44,656 nt of DNA from Nitrospinaceae bacterium (GTDB taxonomy: Bacteria; Nitrospinota; Nitrospinia; Nitrospinales; VA-1), in contig JAJDBG010000004.1 of the NCBI GenBank assembly GCA_029261475.1, positions 1 through 44,656 on the forward strand, in the 5' to 3' direction. The notes below the pieces were generated by a model, which saw only the letters and a program-made list of their open reading frames with translations, was not told the origin of the DNA and did no database searches. Below are positions 8,358 to 17,581 of the stretch, one piece after another. The position numbers were made by a program, and so were the translations under genes. How positions within the stretch are numbered: position 1 is the stretch's first letter; every line of letters starts with the position of its first letter.

Positions 8358-8870
8358 TTAAAACTGAAGCAGAAACTCATCGTCCATTTCTTCAGTGAGG
8401 TATTCAGGAAGTTGCGTTTTCCCATCAATAATGGCCGATTGGATTTGATTTGTCGTGATACCGGTCGCAGTCGAAAGGTTGGCACCTTTCAAATTTGCCT
8501 GATCCAGCAATACGGTTTCATTGAACTGAACGGCCCGCAAGTCGGCATTTTCAAGATCGGCACATTGCAAATTCGCCTCCAGCAAACTCGCCCCTGTCAA
8601 ATTGGCATTGCGTAAACAAGCACTGTGTAAACTTGCCTCCAAAAGTCTGGCTCCTTGAAGGTTCGCTCCTTCCAGATTAGCCTTCTGCAACTTGGCAAAC
8701 TGTAGCTTGGCTTCTTTCAGACAGGCATGACTGAGGTTTACATTTTTAAGTTCAGCCCCTCTCAAGTCCACTTTGGAAAGGTCCACATCCGCATCACCAT
8801 TTTCATCTCGCCACAGGTTCCATGCCTCCGCACCTTGCTTGATGCATTCCAACAAATTTTTCTCAGTCAT
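8358..8870 (-). CDS. Pentapeptide-repeat protein
   Basis: A 170-residue protein. Residues 28-135 are pentapeptide repeats of the A(N/D)LxX type (for example LEGANLQGARLLEASL), which build a right-handed quadrilateral beta helix. The N-terminal 27 residues form a short helical cap; the C-terminal cap includes the QIQSAIIDGKTQLPEYL pattern. Start ATG 8870 has AAGGAA 8 bases upstream. Such proteins range from gyrase protection to unknown scaffolds. Nothing here identifies the partner. A second pentapeptide protein at 35981 shares the same C-terminal cap. Confidence 0.9.
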   Translation of the reverse strand: MTEKNLLECIKQGAEAWNLWRDENGDADVDLSKVDLRGAELKNVNLSHACLKEAKLQFAKLQKANLEGANLQGARLLEASLHSACLRNANLTGASLLEANLQCADLENADLRAVQFNETVLLDQANLKGANLSTATGITTNQIQSAIIDGKTQLPEYLTEEMDDEFLLQF

Positions 8871-8900
8871 TTTTTCTATTCCTTATGATTTAAAAACAAT

Positions 8901-11060
8901 CTAGCTTCCGAGCCCGGATTGCTTAAAGATGTTGGACATGACACCGAGGAACTGAGCGTTCTCATTGCTGTTCATTTCAGCGGTGTATTTCTCTTCGTCG
9001 AAGATATTAATTCTGATTTCTTGCGGTGCGGACAAAATGTTCTGCATGGCCTTTGCACTATTCGCGGGAGGGTGACAGGTCCCTTTCTCACAAAGGTAAA
9101 CCGTTGGCTTGCCCGTTTCGCTATGCTTGCCTTCAATCAAAGGAAACATTTTTTCGCTTTCAGCACTCTCTCTCCACACAATGATTTTATTGGGTCGAAA
9201 ATCCCTATAGGCCTCGGCGTGCAATTCTTCGAACACTTTATCTTCTCGATCACCAATGAGTATGATTTCTGTCGCCGGTGAATTTAAAAGTTCTTGCGCG
9301 GACAACAGGGCATGATAGGCCGCGGGTGTTTTTTGAAGCTTGTCTCCCATCGCAGTCAATGCCTTGCCTGCTTTTTTAGTGAAACGACCGCAACCTAAAA
9401 GAATGCCCAGACGGATGAGTCCTTCAACAGCATAGGCGTATGCGGATGGTGCCGAGTCGTCTGCCGGACTCTTGATACGTATGGGCAAGTCCTTCCTGTT
9501 TTTCGCTGTAGTGAAAAATCCACCGGACTCTACATCTTCAAAATTTTCGATCATTGCCTCGGCTAAGATCTGCGCGCGTTCGATCCACCGCGATTCGAGT
9601 GAAGCAGAGTAAAGATCAATATAACCACCAATGAGATAGGCGTAGTCTTCCAATGTTCCTGGCTTGCCTACGGCACCTGCGATGCGAAGTAATTGTCCAT
9701 CTTTCCAATGTTCACGCCAGATAAATTCAGCACATTTTATTGCAGACTCCAAATAAGCCTTGTCTCTCAAAACAGAATAGCCCAAGGCATAGGCGGAAAT
9801 CATAAGCCCATTCCATCCAGCGATGATTTTTTCATCGCGCTCGGGTGGTTTTCGTTTATTTCTAGATTCTTCCAGAATTTTTTGCGCTGAATTCAAAATA
9901 TGCGGAACTTCAAAAATAGGAACCTGGGAGAGCTCGGCAATTTTTTCTATTGAGACGAGACGGGTCAAAACATTTCTGCGATTGAAATTACCTCCGGAAG
10001 AAATTCCGTAAGCAACAGCAATGACTTTCGCGTGACGTGGCCCAAGCAGGTTCAGAATTTCTTTAATATCCCAAAGATAATACTCACCTTCTCTACCTTC
10101 TTCGTGCGCAGAAAGACTGGAGTAGAAAGCCCCATCGGCTGAAGTCAATTCTCTTGCAACAAACCTGAATGTCCTTTCGGCGATGTCCGAATACATTTCC
10201 TGTTTGGTAGCCTGAAAGCCTTCCAGAAACAGTCGCGCCAAAAGTCCATTGTCGCAAAGCATTTTTTCAAAATGAGGGACGACCCATTTTCGATCAACCG
10301 CATAGCGGTGAAATCCACCACCCAATTGATCGAACATTCCCCCTTGGCACATGGAGGTCAAGCTTTTATCAAACATGGTCACCGATTCCGCAGAACCTGC
10401 GCTTGCCCAGTGGCGAAGCAATCCAGCGTATGCAGATGGCTCGGGAAACTTCATCCCATAACCAAAACCACCGAACTCGCGATCATAATTTTCGTCCAAT
10501 ATTTGAAAAGCATCACCCAAACCAACAGGTATATCCTGTCCGGCCGGGCTTGTCGATTCACCTTCTAAACCCTGAAGAATTTTCAATCCACCCGCTTCCA
10601 CTTCATCTGTTTTCTCTTCAAATTTAAATTGAGCGTCTTTAAGAATATCCAAAAATCCGGGGCGATTGTCCTTCCCTCTGGGAGGGAAATACGTTCCGCC
10701 TGAGATGGGAGAAAGCGTCGGGCTAAGAATCACATTCAAAGGCCAGCCGCCCTGCCCGTTCATAGCAATAAGGGCTTGCATGTAAAGAGAATCCACTTCC
10801 GGGCGTTCTTCCCGATCCACTTTGATGCTTATGAATTTTTGATTCAGAAGGTTGACAATGACCGGGTCTTCAAACGCTTCTTTCGCCATGACATGGCACC
10901 AGCGACAAGCAGAGTAACCACTGCTGAGCAAGATGAGTTTGTTTTCAAGACGAGCTTTTTCCAAAGCCTCGTCGGACCATGGAAACCAATCTACGGCCTG
11001 ACTTGAATGTTGTAACAGATAAGGACTGGACTCTTGGGATAAACGGTTCAAGGACGCCAT
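8901..11060 (-). CDS. Thioredoxin-domain / DUF255 (YyaL, SSP411-like) protein
   Basis: A 719-residue protein of family length. The N-terminal thioredoxin-like domain begins with the signature NRLSQESSPYLLQHSSQAVDW and holds a C52-RW-C55 pair within YSACRWCHVMAKEAF. The middle and C-terminal parts form an alpha/alpha barrel resembling six-hairpin glycosidases and epimerases (for example GGWPLNVILSPTLSPISGGTYFPP, MFDQLGGGFHRYAVDRKWVVPHFEKMLCDN). The family is widespread, but the reaction is unknown; redox or sugar chemistry is suggested by the folds. No signal peptide, so cytoplasmic. Confidence 0.93.
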   Translation of the reverse strand: MASLNRLSQESSPYLLQHSSQAVDWFPWSDEALEKARLENKLILLSSGYSACRWCHVMAKEAFEDPVIVNLLNQKFISIKVDREERPEVDSLYMQALIAMNGQGGWPLNVILSPTLSPISGGTYFPPRGKDNRPGFLDILKDAQFKFEEKTDEVEAGGLKILQGLEGESTSPAGQDIPVGLGDAFQILDENYDREFGGFGYGMKFPEPSAYAGLLRHWASAGSAESVTMFDKSLTSMCQGGMFDQLGGGFHRYAVDRKWVVPHFEKMLCDNGLLARLFLEGFQATKQEMYSDIAERTFRFVARELTSADGAFYSSLSAHEEGREGEYYLWDIKEILNLLGPRHAKVIAVAYGISSGGNFNRRNVLTRLVSIEKIAELSQVPIFEVPHILNSAQKILEESRNKRKPPERDEKIIAGWNGLMISAYALGYSVLRDKAYLESAIKCAEFIWREHWKDGQLLRIAGAVGKPGTLEDYAYLIGGYIDLYSASLESRWIERAQILAEAMIENFEDVESGGFFTTAKNRKDLPIRIKSPADDSAPSAYAYAVEGLIRLGILLGCGRFTKKAGKALTAMGDKLQKTPAAYHALLSAQELLNSPATEIILIGDREDKVFEELHAEAYRDFRPNKIIVWRESAESEKMFPLIEGKHSETGKPTVYLCEKGTCHPPANSAKAMQNILSAPQEIRINIFDEEKYTAEMNSNENAQFLGVMSNIFKQSGLGS

Positions 11061-11180
11061 ATTAAGCTATAAAAGGAAGAGGTTTTCTTTGTTGATAAAC
11101 AGGTGCTAGCTTACAGGAAACAGCGGGGGAATGGAATAAAAGGGGAGAGAAAATTTACAAGCTCTGCGTTGCGGTGTTGC

Positions 11181-12224
11181 TTATTTAGCAACTAAGCCTT
11201 CGCGGTATTGATAATAAAAGTCACGCACACTTTCGTACTCATCCAAAGCACTATCGTCAATGGCTTTTTTATCATCAATGATAAAGGAAACGGCATTGGT
11301 TCTTTCTTCCACGGTAATGCCTGCACCAACAAGAAAAGAAGGCGAAAAATAAGAAACCGGGCTCAACAGGGAATCAAAAATTCTTCCCGTAAAATCCCTT
11401 GCTGAAGAGGGTCCAAAGAATGGCAATACAAGATAAGGCCCTGTGGGTACACCATGAAAACCCATAGCCTGATCCATGTCTTCGTTTACATTATCGACAC
11501 CATAGCCTTCACCCGCAACGTCAAAAATCCCCCCCAAACCGACAGTGGTATTGAGTACCAATCGACTCAAAACCCGGGCAGACTTATCTAAATCACCTTG
11601 AATGGCACTACTGACAAACTTGACAGGAGACAGGGCATTATCAAAAACATTTCTGATAGACAATCTAATATTCTCATGAAGTACAGCTCGATAGCCTCGT
11701 GCTACGGGTTCCATAAAGTAGTCATAGATGCTTTCATTCACGCTATACATCCACCTATTATAACCTTCAAGTGGATCACTCTGAACAGGGATAGCTTCTT
11801 CTTCCGCAAAGGGGTCTTCCATGTCATCAAAAGAGTCTTCACCTTCTGCCAGCTCCACAGTACCAGGAACAATGTCACTCTTCTCACCCGCTAGCTCAGC
11901 TTGCACTTGATCTACCGGCGAAACCGCTGGGTTCACTTGCTTAGGGCTATTTTCAGTTTTCACCTCAGCCGCACGAGAAACAACCTGCTGATCAATCTCA
12001 GATTGAGACGGCATTCGCTTTTCTAGATTTATGGTGACTTCAGGGTTTTGAGCTAAATAGAAATCGGAAAGATCAGCAGCACTAGCTTTACTAATAGGAG
12101 AAGTTTCAGAACCAGAATTTTTTAGGTTTGCTACAGAAGCAACGGCATCTCCATTTGAAATGGAAACTAAAAAGGCTGTCACTAAAAACCAAAGGAAGCT
12201 ATTTCGACCCCAAAGATTTTTCAC
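11181..12224 (-). CDS. mlaA: MlaA (VacJ) family phospholipid-transport protein lacking a lipobox (GTG start)
   Basis: The longest frame starts at TTG 12239, but a GTG at 12224 has AAGGGA six bases upstream and is preferred (347 residues). An N-terminal hydrophobic segment (about residues 8-24) looks like a signal peptide or anchor. A disordered acidic linker follows to about residue 148, then the MlaA domain, marked by DPLEGYNRWMYSVNESIYDY, LSRLVLNTTVGLGGIFD and GPYLVLPFFGPSSARD. MlaA extracts mislocalised phospholipid from the outer leaflet of the outer membrane. Unlike E. coli MlaA, the protein contains no cysteine at all, so it cannot be a lipoprotein. No other mla gene is in the window. 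Confidence 0.92.
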   Translation of the reverse strand: MKNLWGRNSFLWFLVTAFLVSISNGDAVASVANLKNSGSETSPISKASAADLSDFYLAQNPEVTINLEKRMPSQSEIDQQVVSRAAEVKTENSPKQVNPAVSPVDQVQAELAGEKSDIVPGTVELAEGEDSFDDMEDPFAEEEAIPVQSDPLEGYNRWMYSVNESIYDYFMEPVARGYRAVLHENIRLSIRNVFDNALSPVKFVSSAIQGDLDKSARVLSRLVLNTTVGLGGIFDVAGEGYGVDNVNEDMDQAMGFHGVPTGPYLVLPFFGPSSARDFTGRIFDSLLSPVSYFSPSFLVGAGITVEERTNAVSFIIDDKKAIDDSALDEYESVRDFYYQYREGLVAK

Positions 12225-12442
12225 TGGTAGTCCCTTCAAAAAATCTGGTTAAATAAATTCGTAAAATCTAAATCTTGAAATATTCTTAAAGTATCTCGAC
12301 TTTACGCAATATTTTATCTCGTTAATTCCTGAAGCACCTAATAAACAATGGATTCTATAAAAAATCTACCCGAAAAAAATCTATATTTCAAATAAAAATA
12401 TACTAATCGTCAGCATTTGATTCAACCTTTAGCATGAATTCC

Positions 12443-13189
12443 CTAGGGAACTGCAACGCCAGCTGGGTCGGGGTATGCATCGTTCAAACGTTTTAACGAA
12501 CCTTCCGGAATACTAACTTTTAATTCTCGCGCCTTTTTAACTATATCCCAAGCCTGCTTGTATTGCCCCAAGTGGTAATTTATATCTACCAAGAGTCCGT
12601 AGGAAATCGGCTCAAATTTATTAGCATCAATAGCCAGAGCCAGCTTCTCCGCCGCCTCTTTATATTTCCCTTGCTTACTCAAAGCCGATCCCCAATAGGC
12701 ATATGCGCGCGCATTTTCTGGATCTAGTACTACTGCGGCTTCATACTTTTCCATTGCCTCGTCCAAACGATTCTCCATAGAGAGAGCCAACCCCCAATAA
12801 AGAAAGGTTTTCGTGTTAGTCGCATTTAACTGTGCAGACCTTTCAAATTTATCCATCGCCTCCGAATGTTTATTGGCTTTGACCAGAGAAATTCCCCACC
12901 AAGTGAAAACGCGTGCGGCACTGGGATTGAGTTCGGCGATTTGCGCTGACAATGCCACAGCCTCGGAAAACTTTCCCATGGCATTCAATTCTTTAATTTC
13001 TTTGATGGGATCAGGAGGTGGAGCCTTTTGGGCTTTCATTTTTCGGTCAAACTCTTTATTGGCGGCCAGCTCCTTCTTGGAAGACATCTTACTTGACATC
13101 TCCAGCTTAGTCTTAACGGAGCTTCCCAGGAAACCAAAGAAGATGATAAGGATACAAAAAATCCAGGTAATTTTTATTTTAAGTGGCAT
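12443..13189 (-). CDS. Membrane-anchored TPR-repeat protein
   Basis: A 248-residue protein with one N-terminal membrane helix (about residues 6-24, KITWIFCILIIFFGFLGS), a charged linker (about 28-65) and five or so tetratricopeptide repeats (about 70-235). Consecutive repeats share the pattern WWG/YWGxxLxxxxxxxEAxxKfe. It is likely a periplasm-facing or cytoplasm-facing scaffold tethered to the inner membrane. It lies 101 bases downstream of the large membrane/spermidine-synthase/TPR gene on the same strand. The partner is unknown. Confidence 0.85.
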   Translation of the reverse strand: MPLKIKITWIFCILIIFFGFLGSSVKTKLEMSSKMSSKKELAANKEFDRKMKAQKAPPPDPIKEIKELNAMGKFSEAVALSAQIAELNPSAARVFTWWGISLVKANKHSEAMDKFERSAQLNATNTKTFLYWGLALSMENRLDEAMEKYEAAVVLDPENARAYAYWGSALSKQGKYKEAAEKLALAIDANKFEPISYGLLVDINYHLGQYKQAWDIVKKARELKVSIPEGSLKRLNDAYPDPAGVAVP

Positions 13190-13289
13190 GTAAAATCTTT
13201 TGGCAATGGGCAGTAGTGCCGCTATTTACTTGATTGGAAAATAACCTTCAATTAAAAAAACAACTAGTATACTTTATATGATCTTTGAT

Positions 13290-16200
13290 TCAACGTTTGT
13301 TTAAAAAGTTTTCTGCTTTAGCGACCAGTTCTTTATCTGATTTTTTATTATCAGCTAATTTTATAAACTGCTGAAAACTTTTTCGAGCTCGCACTGGATC
13401 TTGTCCTTCGTATTGCAATCCTAAATAAAAATGGGGAAGTGCGTATTCTGGGTCGAGTAAAGTAGCTTGTTCAAGCTCATGAATCGCCTTTGAAACTTTC
13501 TTGTCAAACGCATAGGCGACCCCAAGTTGAAACCGCAATTCCTTCTCTTGAGGATATTTTTTTACAAAGCCTGAAAGCATTTCTACCGCTTTATCGGGGT
13601 GATTCATGGCAAAATAACTTTTTGCCAGTTCCAGCGCACCGAAAATATAATGTGGGTTGAGTTCCAGGGTTTTACGATACGCGGCAGAGGCGGCGGGGAA
13701 ACGTTTCATCGCCATCAACACATTTCCAAGATTGTAATAAGTCAGCACATGCTCTGAATCGATTTTAAGAATATCTCGATAATTCTCAAGAGCTGTCACC
13801 CAATTTCCCTGCTGAACAGAAGATTGAGCAAGGTCTAAATGATGATCGATCTGCACTTTCCTTTTGATCTCAGCGACCTGGCTCTCCGAGCGTTTCAACG
13901 AGGCTACCTGGGACCGAGTCTCCTCTTCTTGCTCTCTGTCGATTCCGTCAAACTTAAGTAAATCGGGATTGATTTTAAAATAGGTTCCTAATTGACGAAC
14001 AATGCGGCTCCTCTCATCCTTATAAATATACTGCGGTGCACTGAATTCCAGTAGGGCATTGTCATCAGTATGAATAGGTGCCTTAGCACTGAACTCCACC
14101 AAACCGTCGCGGTCCAAAATCATCAAACTCATGAGATCGGGAGCATTATAGATCCCAATTTTATTCAGATCCTTTTTACTGGATGGATTCGCCAGCAAGT
14201 TTTTAATCTTTCCATTGAGCAAGCCCAGCGGTGCGGGTGAACCGATTAACAAATAATCGTCGCCAACAATAGACTCCCACAATGTCGCGTAGGGAAATAC
14301 ATCGACATAGGAACGGACAATTGATTTGAAACCTTCGGGCGACATATTGGTGTGCACCCAAATGCAGAACACACCGTCTGGTGTCAGCTTTCCTCGCGCC
14401 AGTTCAAAAAAATCGCGCGTGAACAAGGCTCCTACTCCAGCAATCCAGGGGTTAGAAGGTTCAGAAATTATCACATCGTATTTTTTCGGTGTCAGTGCAA
14501 TATGATTTCTTCCGTCCTCTACAACAAGATTCACTCGCGAATCTTCCAGCGCGTTATGGTTAAAAGGGGAAAAATAACGCGAACCTTCGAGCACTGCCGA
14601 TGATATCTCAACCAGGTCGATTGCTTCGGGCTCTGGAAATCGTTCAACGGCTCCCAGAGTTATGCCACTCCCCTGCCCCACAACAAGAACCGACTTTGGA
14701 TCTTTGTGAAATGACATGGGCAGGTAACCCGACAACAACTGCGTCCGCATATCCAAAGCAAGCGACGCATCAGTTTTTCCATTGACTCGAAGGAAGACAT
14801 TGCCCGAAATCGCAAGCTCCACCGTTACCGTGGTGTGCATTCCTTCCTGATAGAAAAGGATTTTATTTTCTCTCTTCTCGGCGGAACCCAAATCTTCGAT
14901 CCGGTACGGCATGAATGAACCACTGGAGATAACGGCTTTGTCCCAGTCGCCCACCATGCGAGCCCCCATGACACATAAAATCGCAATCAGAGGTGCTCCG
15001 TAAATTTTCAACCCCGAACCGGTGCTTGGACTTTTCCATATCAGAAAAACCGCGAAGGTGAGGTTCAGGAAAATCGCCATTTTAATGGACTCCTGCACCC
15101 CTATTCCCGGTATGAGGAAAAACCCGGCGCAAAAAGCTCCCACGATGGCACCGATGGTATTGGCGGAATACACACGCCCTACATTTTCGCCAAGGTCTGT
15201 CAATCGACGAATCGTCATTTTGACAACGACCGGGAATTGCCCTCCCAGCAAGAATGTGGGGATGAATAAGAACGCGAAAATCACCAGAAACATGAAAGCC
15301 TGAACCGTCAGAAAATCATAGTTCCAGGTTTGATACACCCATCGATTCAGAAAGGGAATCTCGCCAAAAAATGGAATCGCAATCAACGCAGAAATACCAA
15401 TCCCGGCCTGCAAATACGCAAACAATTTGTACAAATCGCCAAAGCGATTCACCACTCGAGAGAAAAAAGCCGTTCCCAAGGCCAGTCCTAAAATGAAAGT
15501 GGTCAATATCAAACTGAAAGCATAAATCGAGGAACCTAATAACAACGAGAAAATACGGTTCCAGGCAATTTGATAAATCATCGCACAAACACCAGAGCCG
15601 GCAAAAACCATCAGGACCTGGATGTCGTTCCGATCCATTGCTGATTTATTGTTCGACGAGGATTTCGGTTCTACTGCGGGTTCGCCTGTAGATGGGGACG
15701 GATTCAAAAAGAAACGCCAGATAAAAACGGCGATCGAAATATTTAACAAAGCGGCAATTCCATTAGCGGCCTGAACACCAAACAAGCGTATCAGCACGAT
15801 CCCCGAACAAAAGGCACCGAGCACTGCCCCAAAAGTATTGGTCGCATAGAGTGTGCCCACATCACGTCCGATAAACCGTTCGTCGCGCGTAATGAATTTC
15901 CCCAATACAGGAAGGGTCGCACCCATCAAGGAAGTGGGAATCAATAAGATTGCCCCGCACACCACAAATCGGTACAGGCTGGCAGTCATATGTGAATCAC
16001 CCACTTGCGCATATATCCACTGAAATACAGGAAATGCGGCATCAATCAAACTGGGGATGAGGAAACAATAGATGCCGATGGCGGCTTCAAGCAGGGCATA
16101 CATTTTTAGGGGAGAGCTTTGCCGATCGACCAAGCGACCGCCAAGAAAGCTACCGAGTGCCAAGCCCCCCATAAACAGTGTGAGAACTGTAGCAACCGAA

Positions 16201-16319
16201 TACTGGGTGTTGCCCATCACCAGCGTTAGCAGACGGGTCCAGATCACCTCATAAATCAGACCGGTTGCGCCTGAGACAAAGAAGAAAAGGTAGACCCAGA
16301 TTCTGGAGTGGAGTTTCAA
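13290..16319 (-). CDS. Fused multi-helix membrane domain, spermidine-synthase-like domain and TPR repeats
   Basis: A 1009-residue protein starting at TTG (no in-frame ATG between the upstream stop and the first helix). Residues 1-435 hold two similar sets of membrane helices (each with a GxxxGAxxG/A(F/C)xxGxxLI pattern, as in TNTFGAVLGAFCSG and ANTIGAIVGAFCAG). Residues about 470-760 are a spermidine-synthase/methyltransferase fold, with the SAM-type glycine motif VLVVGQGSGIT, DLVEISSAV and YDVIISEPSNPWIAG. Residues about 830-1000 are four TPR repeats. Fused MFS/spermidine synthase proteins are widespread and mostly uncharacterised. The C-terminal TPR arm suggests docking to a partner. Confidence 0.88.
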   Translation of the reverse strand: MKLHSRIWVYLFFFVSGATGLIYEVIWTRLLTLVMGNTQYSVATVLTLFMGGLALGSFLGGRLVDRQSSPLKMYALLEAAIGIYCFLIPSLIDAAFPVFQWIYAQVGDSHMTASLYRFVVCGAILLIPTSLMGATLPVLGKFITRDERFIGRDVGTLYATNTFGAVLGAFCSGIVLIRLFGVQAANGIAALLNISIAVFIWRFFLNPSPSTGEPAVEPKSSSNNKSAMDRNDIQVLMVFAGSGVCAMIYQIAWNRIFSLLLGSSIYAFSLILTTFILGLALGTAFFSRVVNRFGDLYKLFAYLQAGIGISALIAIPFFGEIPFLNRWVYQTWNYDFLTVQAFMFLVIFAFLFIPTFLLGGQFPVVVKMTIRRLTDLGENVGRVYSANTIGAIVGAFCAGFFLIPGIGVQESIKMAIFLNLTFAVFLIWKSPSTGSGLKIYGAPLIAILCVMGARMVGDWDKAVISSGSFMPYRIEDLGSAEKRENKILFYQEGMHTTVTVELAISGNVFLRVNGKTDASLALDMRTQLLSGYLPMSFHKDPKSVLVVGQGSGITLGAVERFPEPEAIDLVEISSAVLEGSRYFSPFNHNALEDSRVNLVVEDGRNHIALTPKKYDVIISEPSNPWIAGVGALFTRDFFELARGKLTPDGVFCIWVHTNMSPEGFKSIVRSYVDVFPYATLWESIVGDDYLLIGSPAPLGLLNGKIKNLLANPSSKKDLNKIGIYNAPDLMSLMILDRDGLVEFSAKAPIHTDDNALLEFSAPQYIYKDERSRIVRQLGTYFKINPDLLKFDGIDREQEEETRSQVASLKRSESQVAEIKRKVQIDHHLDLAQSSVQQGNWVTALENYRDILKIDSEHVLTYYNLGNVLMAMKRFPAASAAYRKTLELNPHYIFGALELAKSYFAMNHPDKAVEMLSGFVKKYPQEKELRFQLGVAYAFDKKVSKAIHELEQATLLDPEYALPHFYLGLQYEGQDPVRARKSFQQFIKLADNKKSDKELVAKAENFLNKR

Positions 16320-16394
16320 CAGGACGGACTATGTACGTGAGTTATATAGGTAGGGTAAAATCATCGACCCCTGTATTACACAAATTTTGAAAAA

Positions 16395-17294
16395 CTACTT
16401 TTTGAGATCCTTTTTGGACAAACCACAACGGAATCCCAAGATACTGTCTTTTCTTCCCGGACTCGCGGCAAAACGTTTGGCAACACGCACATCGACTTTT
16501 CGAGCATCCCAGGAACCACCACGAAAAACATGATTGTCCTTTCCATCGGGTCCTTCGGGATTCATCATAGGTGACTGGGTGTAATAAAATTGATCATACC
16601 AGTCATTCACCCATTCCGAAGCGTTGCCCGCCATATCATAAACTCCGTACATACTTCGCCCCATAGGAAAGCTACCTATCGGAGAAAGATATTCGTGACC
16701 ATCGGCAGTTCCGTTGATGTTAGCCCTCTTCTCCAAAAATTTGGAACCCCAAGGGTAAATCAAGCCATGAGTCCCGCGCGCCGCTTTTTCCCATTCCGCT
16801 TCTGTAAGTAAACGTTTGCCTGCCCATTCACAATAATTACCAGCATCCATCCACGAAACCCCTACAACAGGGAAATTGGGTGTGTCAAAAATTTTGCTAT
16901 CACCCATAAAAAATGGGACGGACGGTTTCACATAATCTGCAGCTCGGCGAAATCTCTCATAAGCCTCAACCGAGACCTCGTATTTATCGACATAAAAAGC
17001 ATCCAGATAGATCTCCTGCTCAGGCTTCTCATCGTAACCGCCAGTGTCAGAGCCACGAGTGAATACGCCTTCTGGGACAAGAATCATCTCCCTTTCGTCC
17101 GATCCAATGTATGTCTCATAGATGCTGAAATCGCGATTATCACCAGAGACCAATGTTTTGGCTTTCCCTGCTTTCTCGCGAATCTCTTTATCGTTTTCGA
17201 CTGATTTCTGGATCTCCCAAATAATTACACCTAAAAATAAAATTGTAATAGCAAAACATCCAATCACGCCAAACATCAGTTTTTTATCAGTCAT
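16395..17294 (-). CDS. Membrane-anchored formylglycine-generating-enzyme-like (SUMF1 fold) protein, catalytic cysteines absent
   Basis: A 299-residue protein with an N-terminal membrane helix (about residues 7-26) and a C-terminal SUMF1/FGE-sulfatase domain (about 70-295). Family marks are FYVDKYEVSVEAYERF, VVGVSWMDAGNYCEWAGKRL, LTEAEWEKAARG and VFRGGSWDAR, ending LGFRCG. True formylglycine-generating enzymes carry a reactive cysteine pair shortly after the RGGSW motif; here that stretch (DARKVDVRVAKRFAAS) has none. It is therefore probably a binding or structural member, not a sulfatase activator. No sulfatase gene is nearby. Confidence 0.9.
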   Translation of the reverse strand: MTDKKLMFGVIGCFAITILFLGVIIWEIQKSVENDKEIREKAGKAKTLVSGDNRDFSIYETYIGSDEREMILVPEGVFTRGSDTGGYDEKPEQEIYLDAFYVDKYEVSVEAYERFRRAADYVKPSVPFFMGDSKIFDTPNFPVVGVSWMDAGNYCEWAGKRLLTEAEWEKAARGTHGLIYPWGSKFLEKRANINGTADGHEYLSPIGSFPMGRSMYGVYDMAGNASEWVNDWYDQFYYTQSPMMNPEGPDGKDNHVFRGGSWDARKVDVRVAKRFAASPGRKDSILGFRCGLSKKDLKK

Positions 17295-17362
17295 ATTTTA
17301 AAATCTATTATTGCAAGAAACCCTTCTACAAACAGGCCTGCATATTAAGGAAAAGGGCTTGA

Positions 17363-17392
17363 TTTGCCAAACAATCATAACGCTTTGGCAAA
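17363..17392. repeat. Inverted repeat upstream of the FGE-like gene
   Basis: TTTGCCAAA (17363-17371) and TTTGGCAAA (17384-17392) are exact inverted copies separated by 12 bases. The pair lies about 70 bases upstream of the minus-strand start at 17294. It may be an operator or an mRNA hairpin. Confidence 0.4.
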
Positions 17393-17520
17393 ATTGAAGT
17401 TTTAAAAAGAGAGGTATAAAATATTGATTATATTTTATATGTTTTAAGAAAAGCAAATTATAAATCAAGCAACACGATTCGTCGTAGAAAAAGCACTAAT
17501 AATTTCAGGATACCAAACGT

Positions 17521-17557
17521 AAAAAACCCACCGACCGAAAGATCATCGGTCGATGGG
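17521..17557 (-). terminator. Rho-independent terminator of the collagen-like gene
   Basis: On the minus strand CCCATCGACCGA (17557-17546) pairs with TCGGTCGGTGGG (17538-17527), with one G-U pair and a 7-base loop, followed directly by six Ts (17526-17521). It lies 24 bases after the stop of the collagen-like gene, so that gene is probably a single transcription unit separate from the FGE-like gene. Confidence 0.88.
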
Positions 17558-17581
17558 CTTTGAACTTAGTAGCATCCTGTT

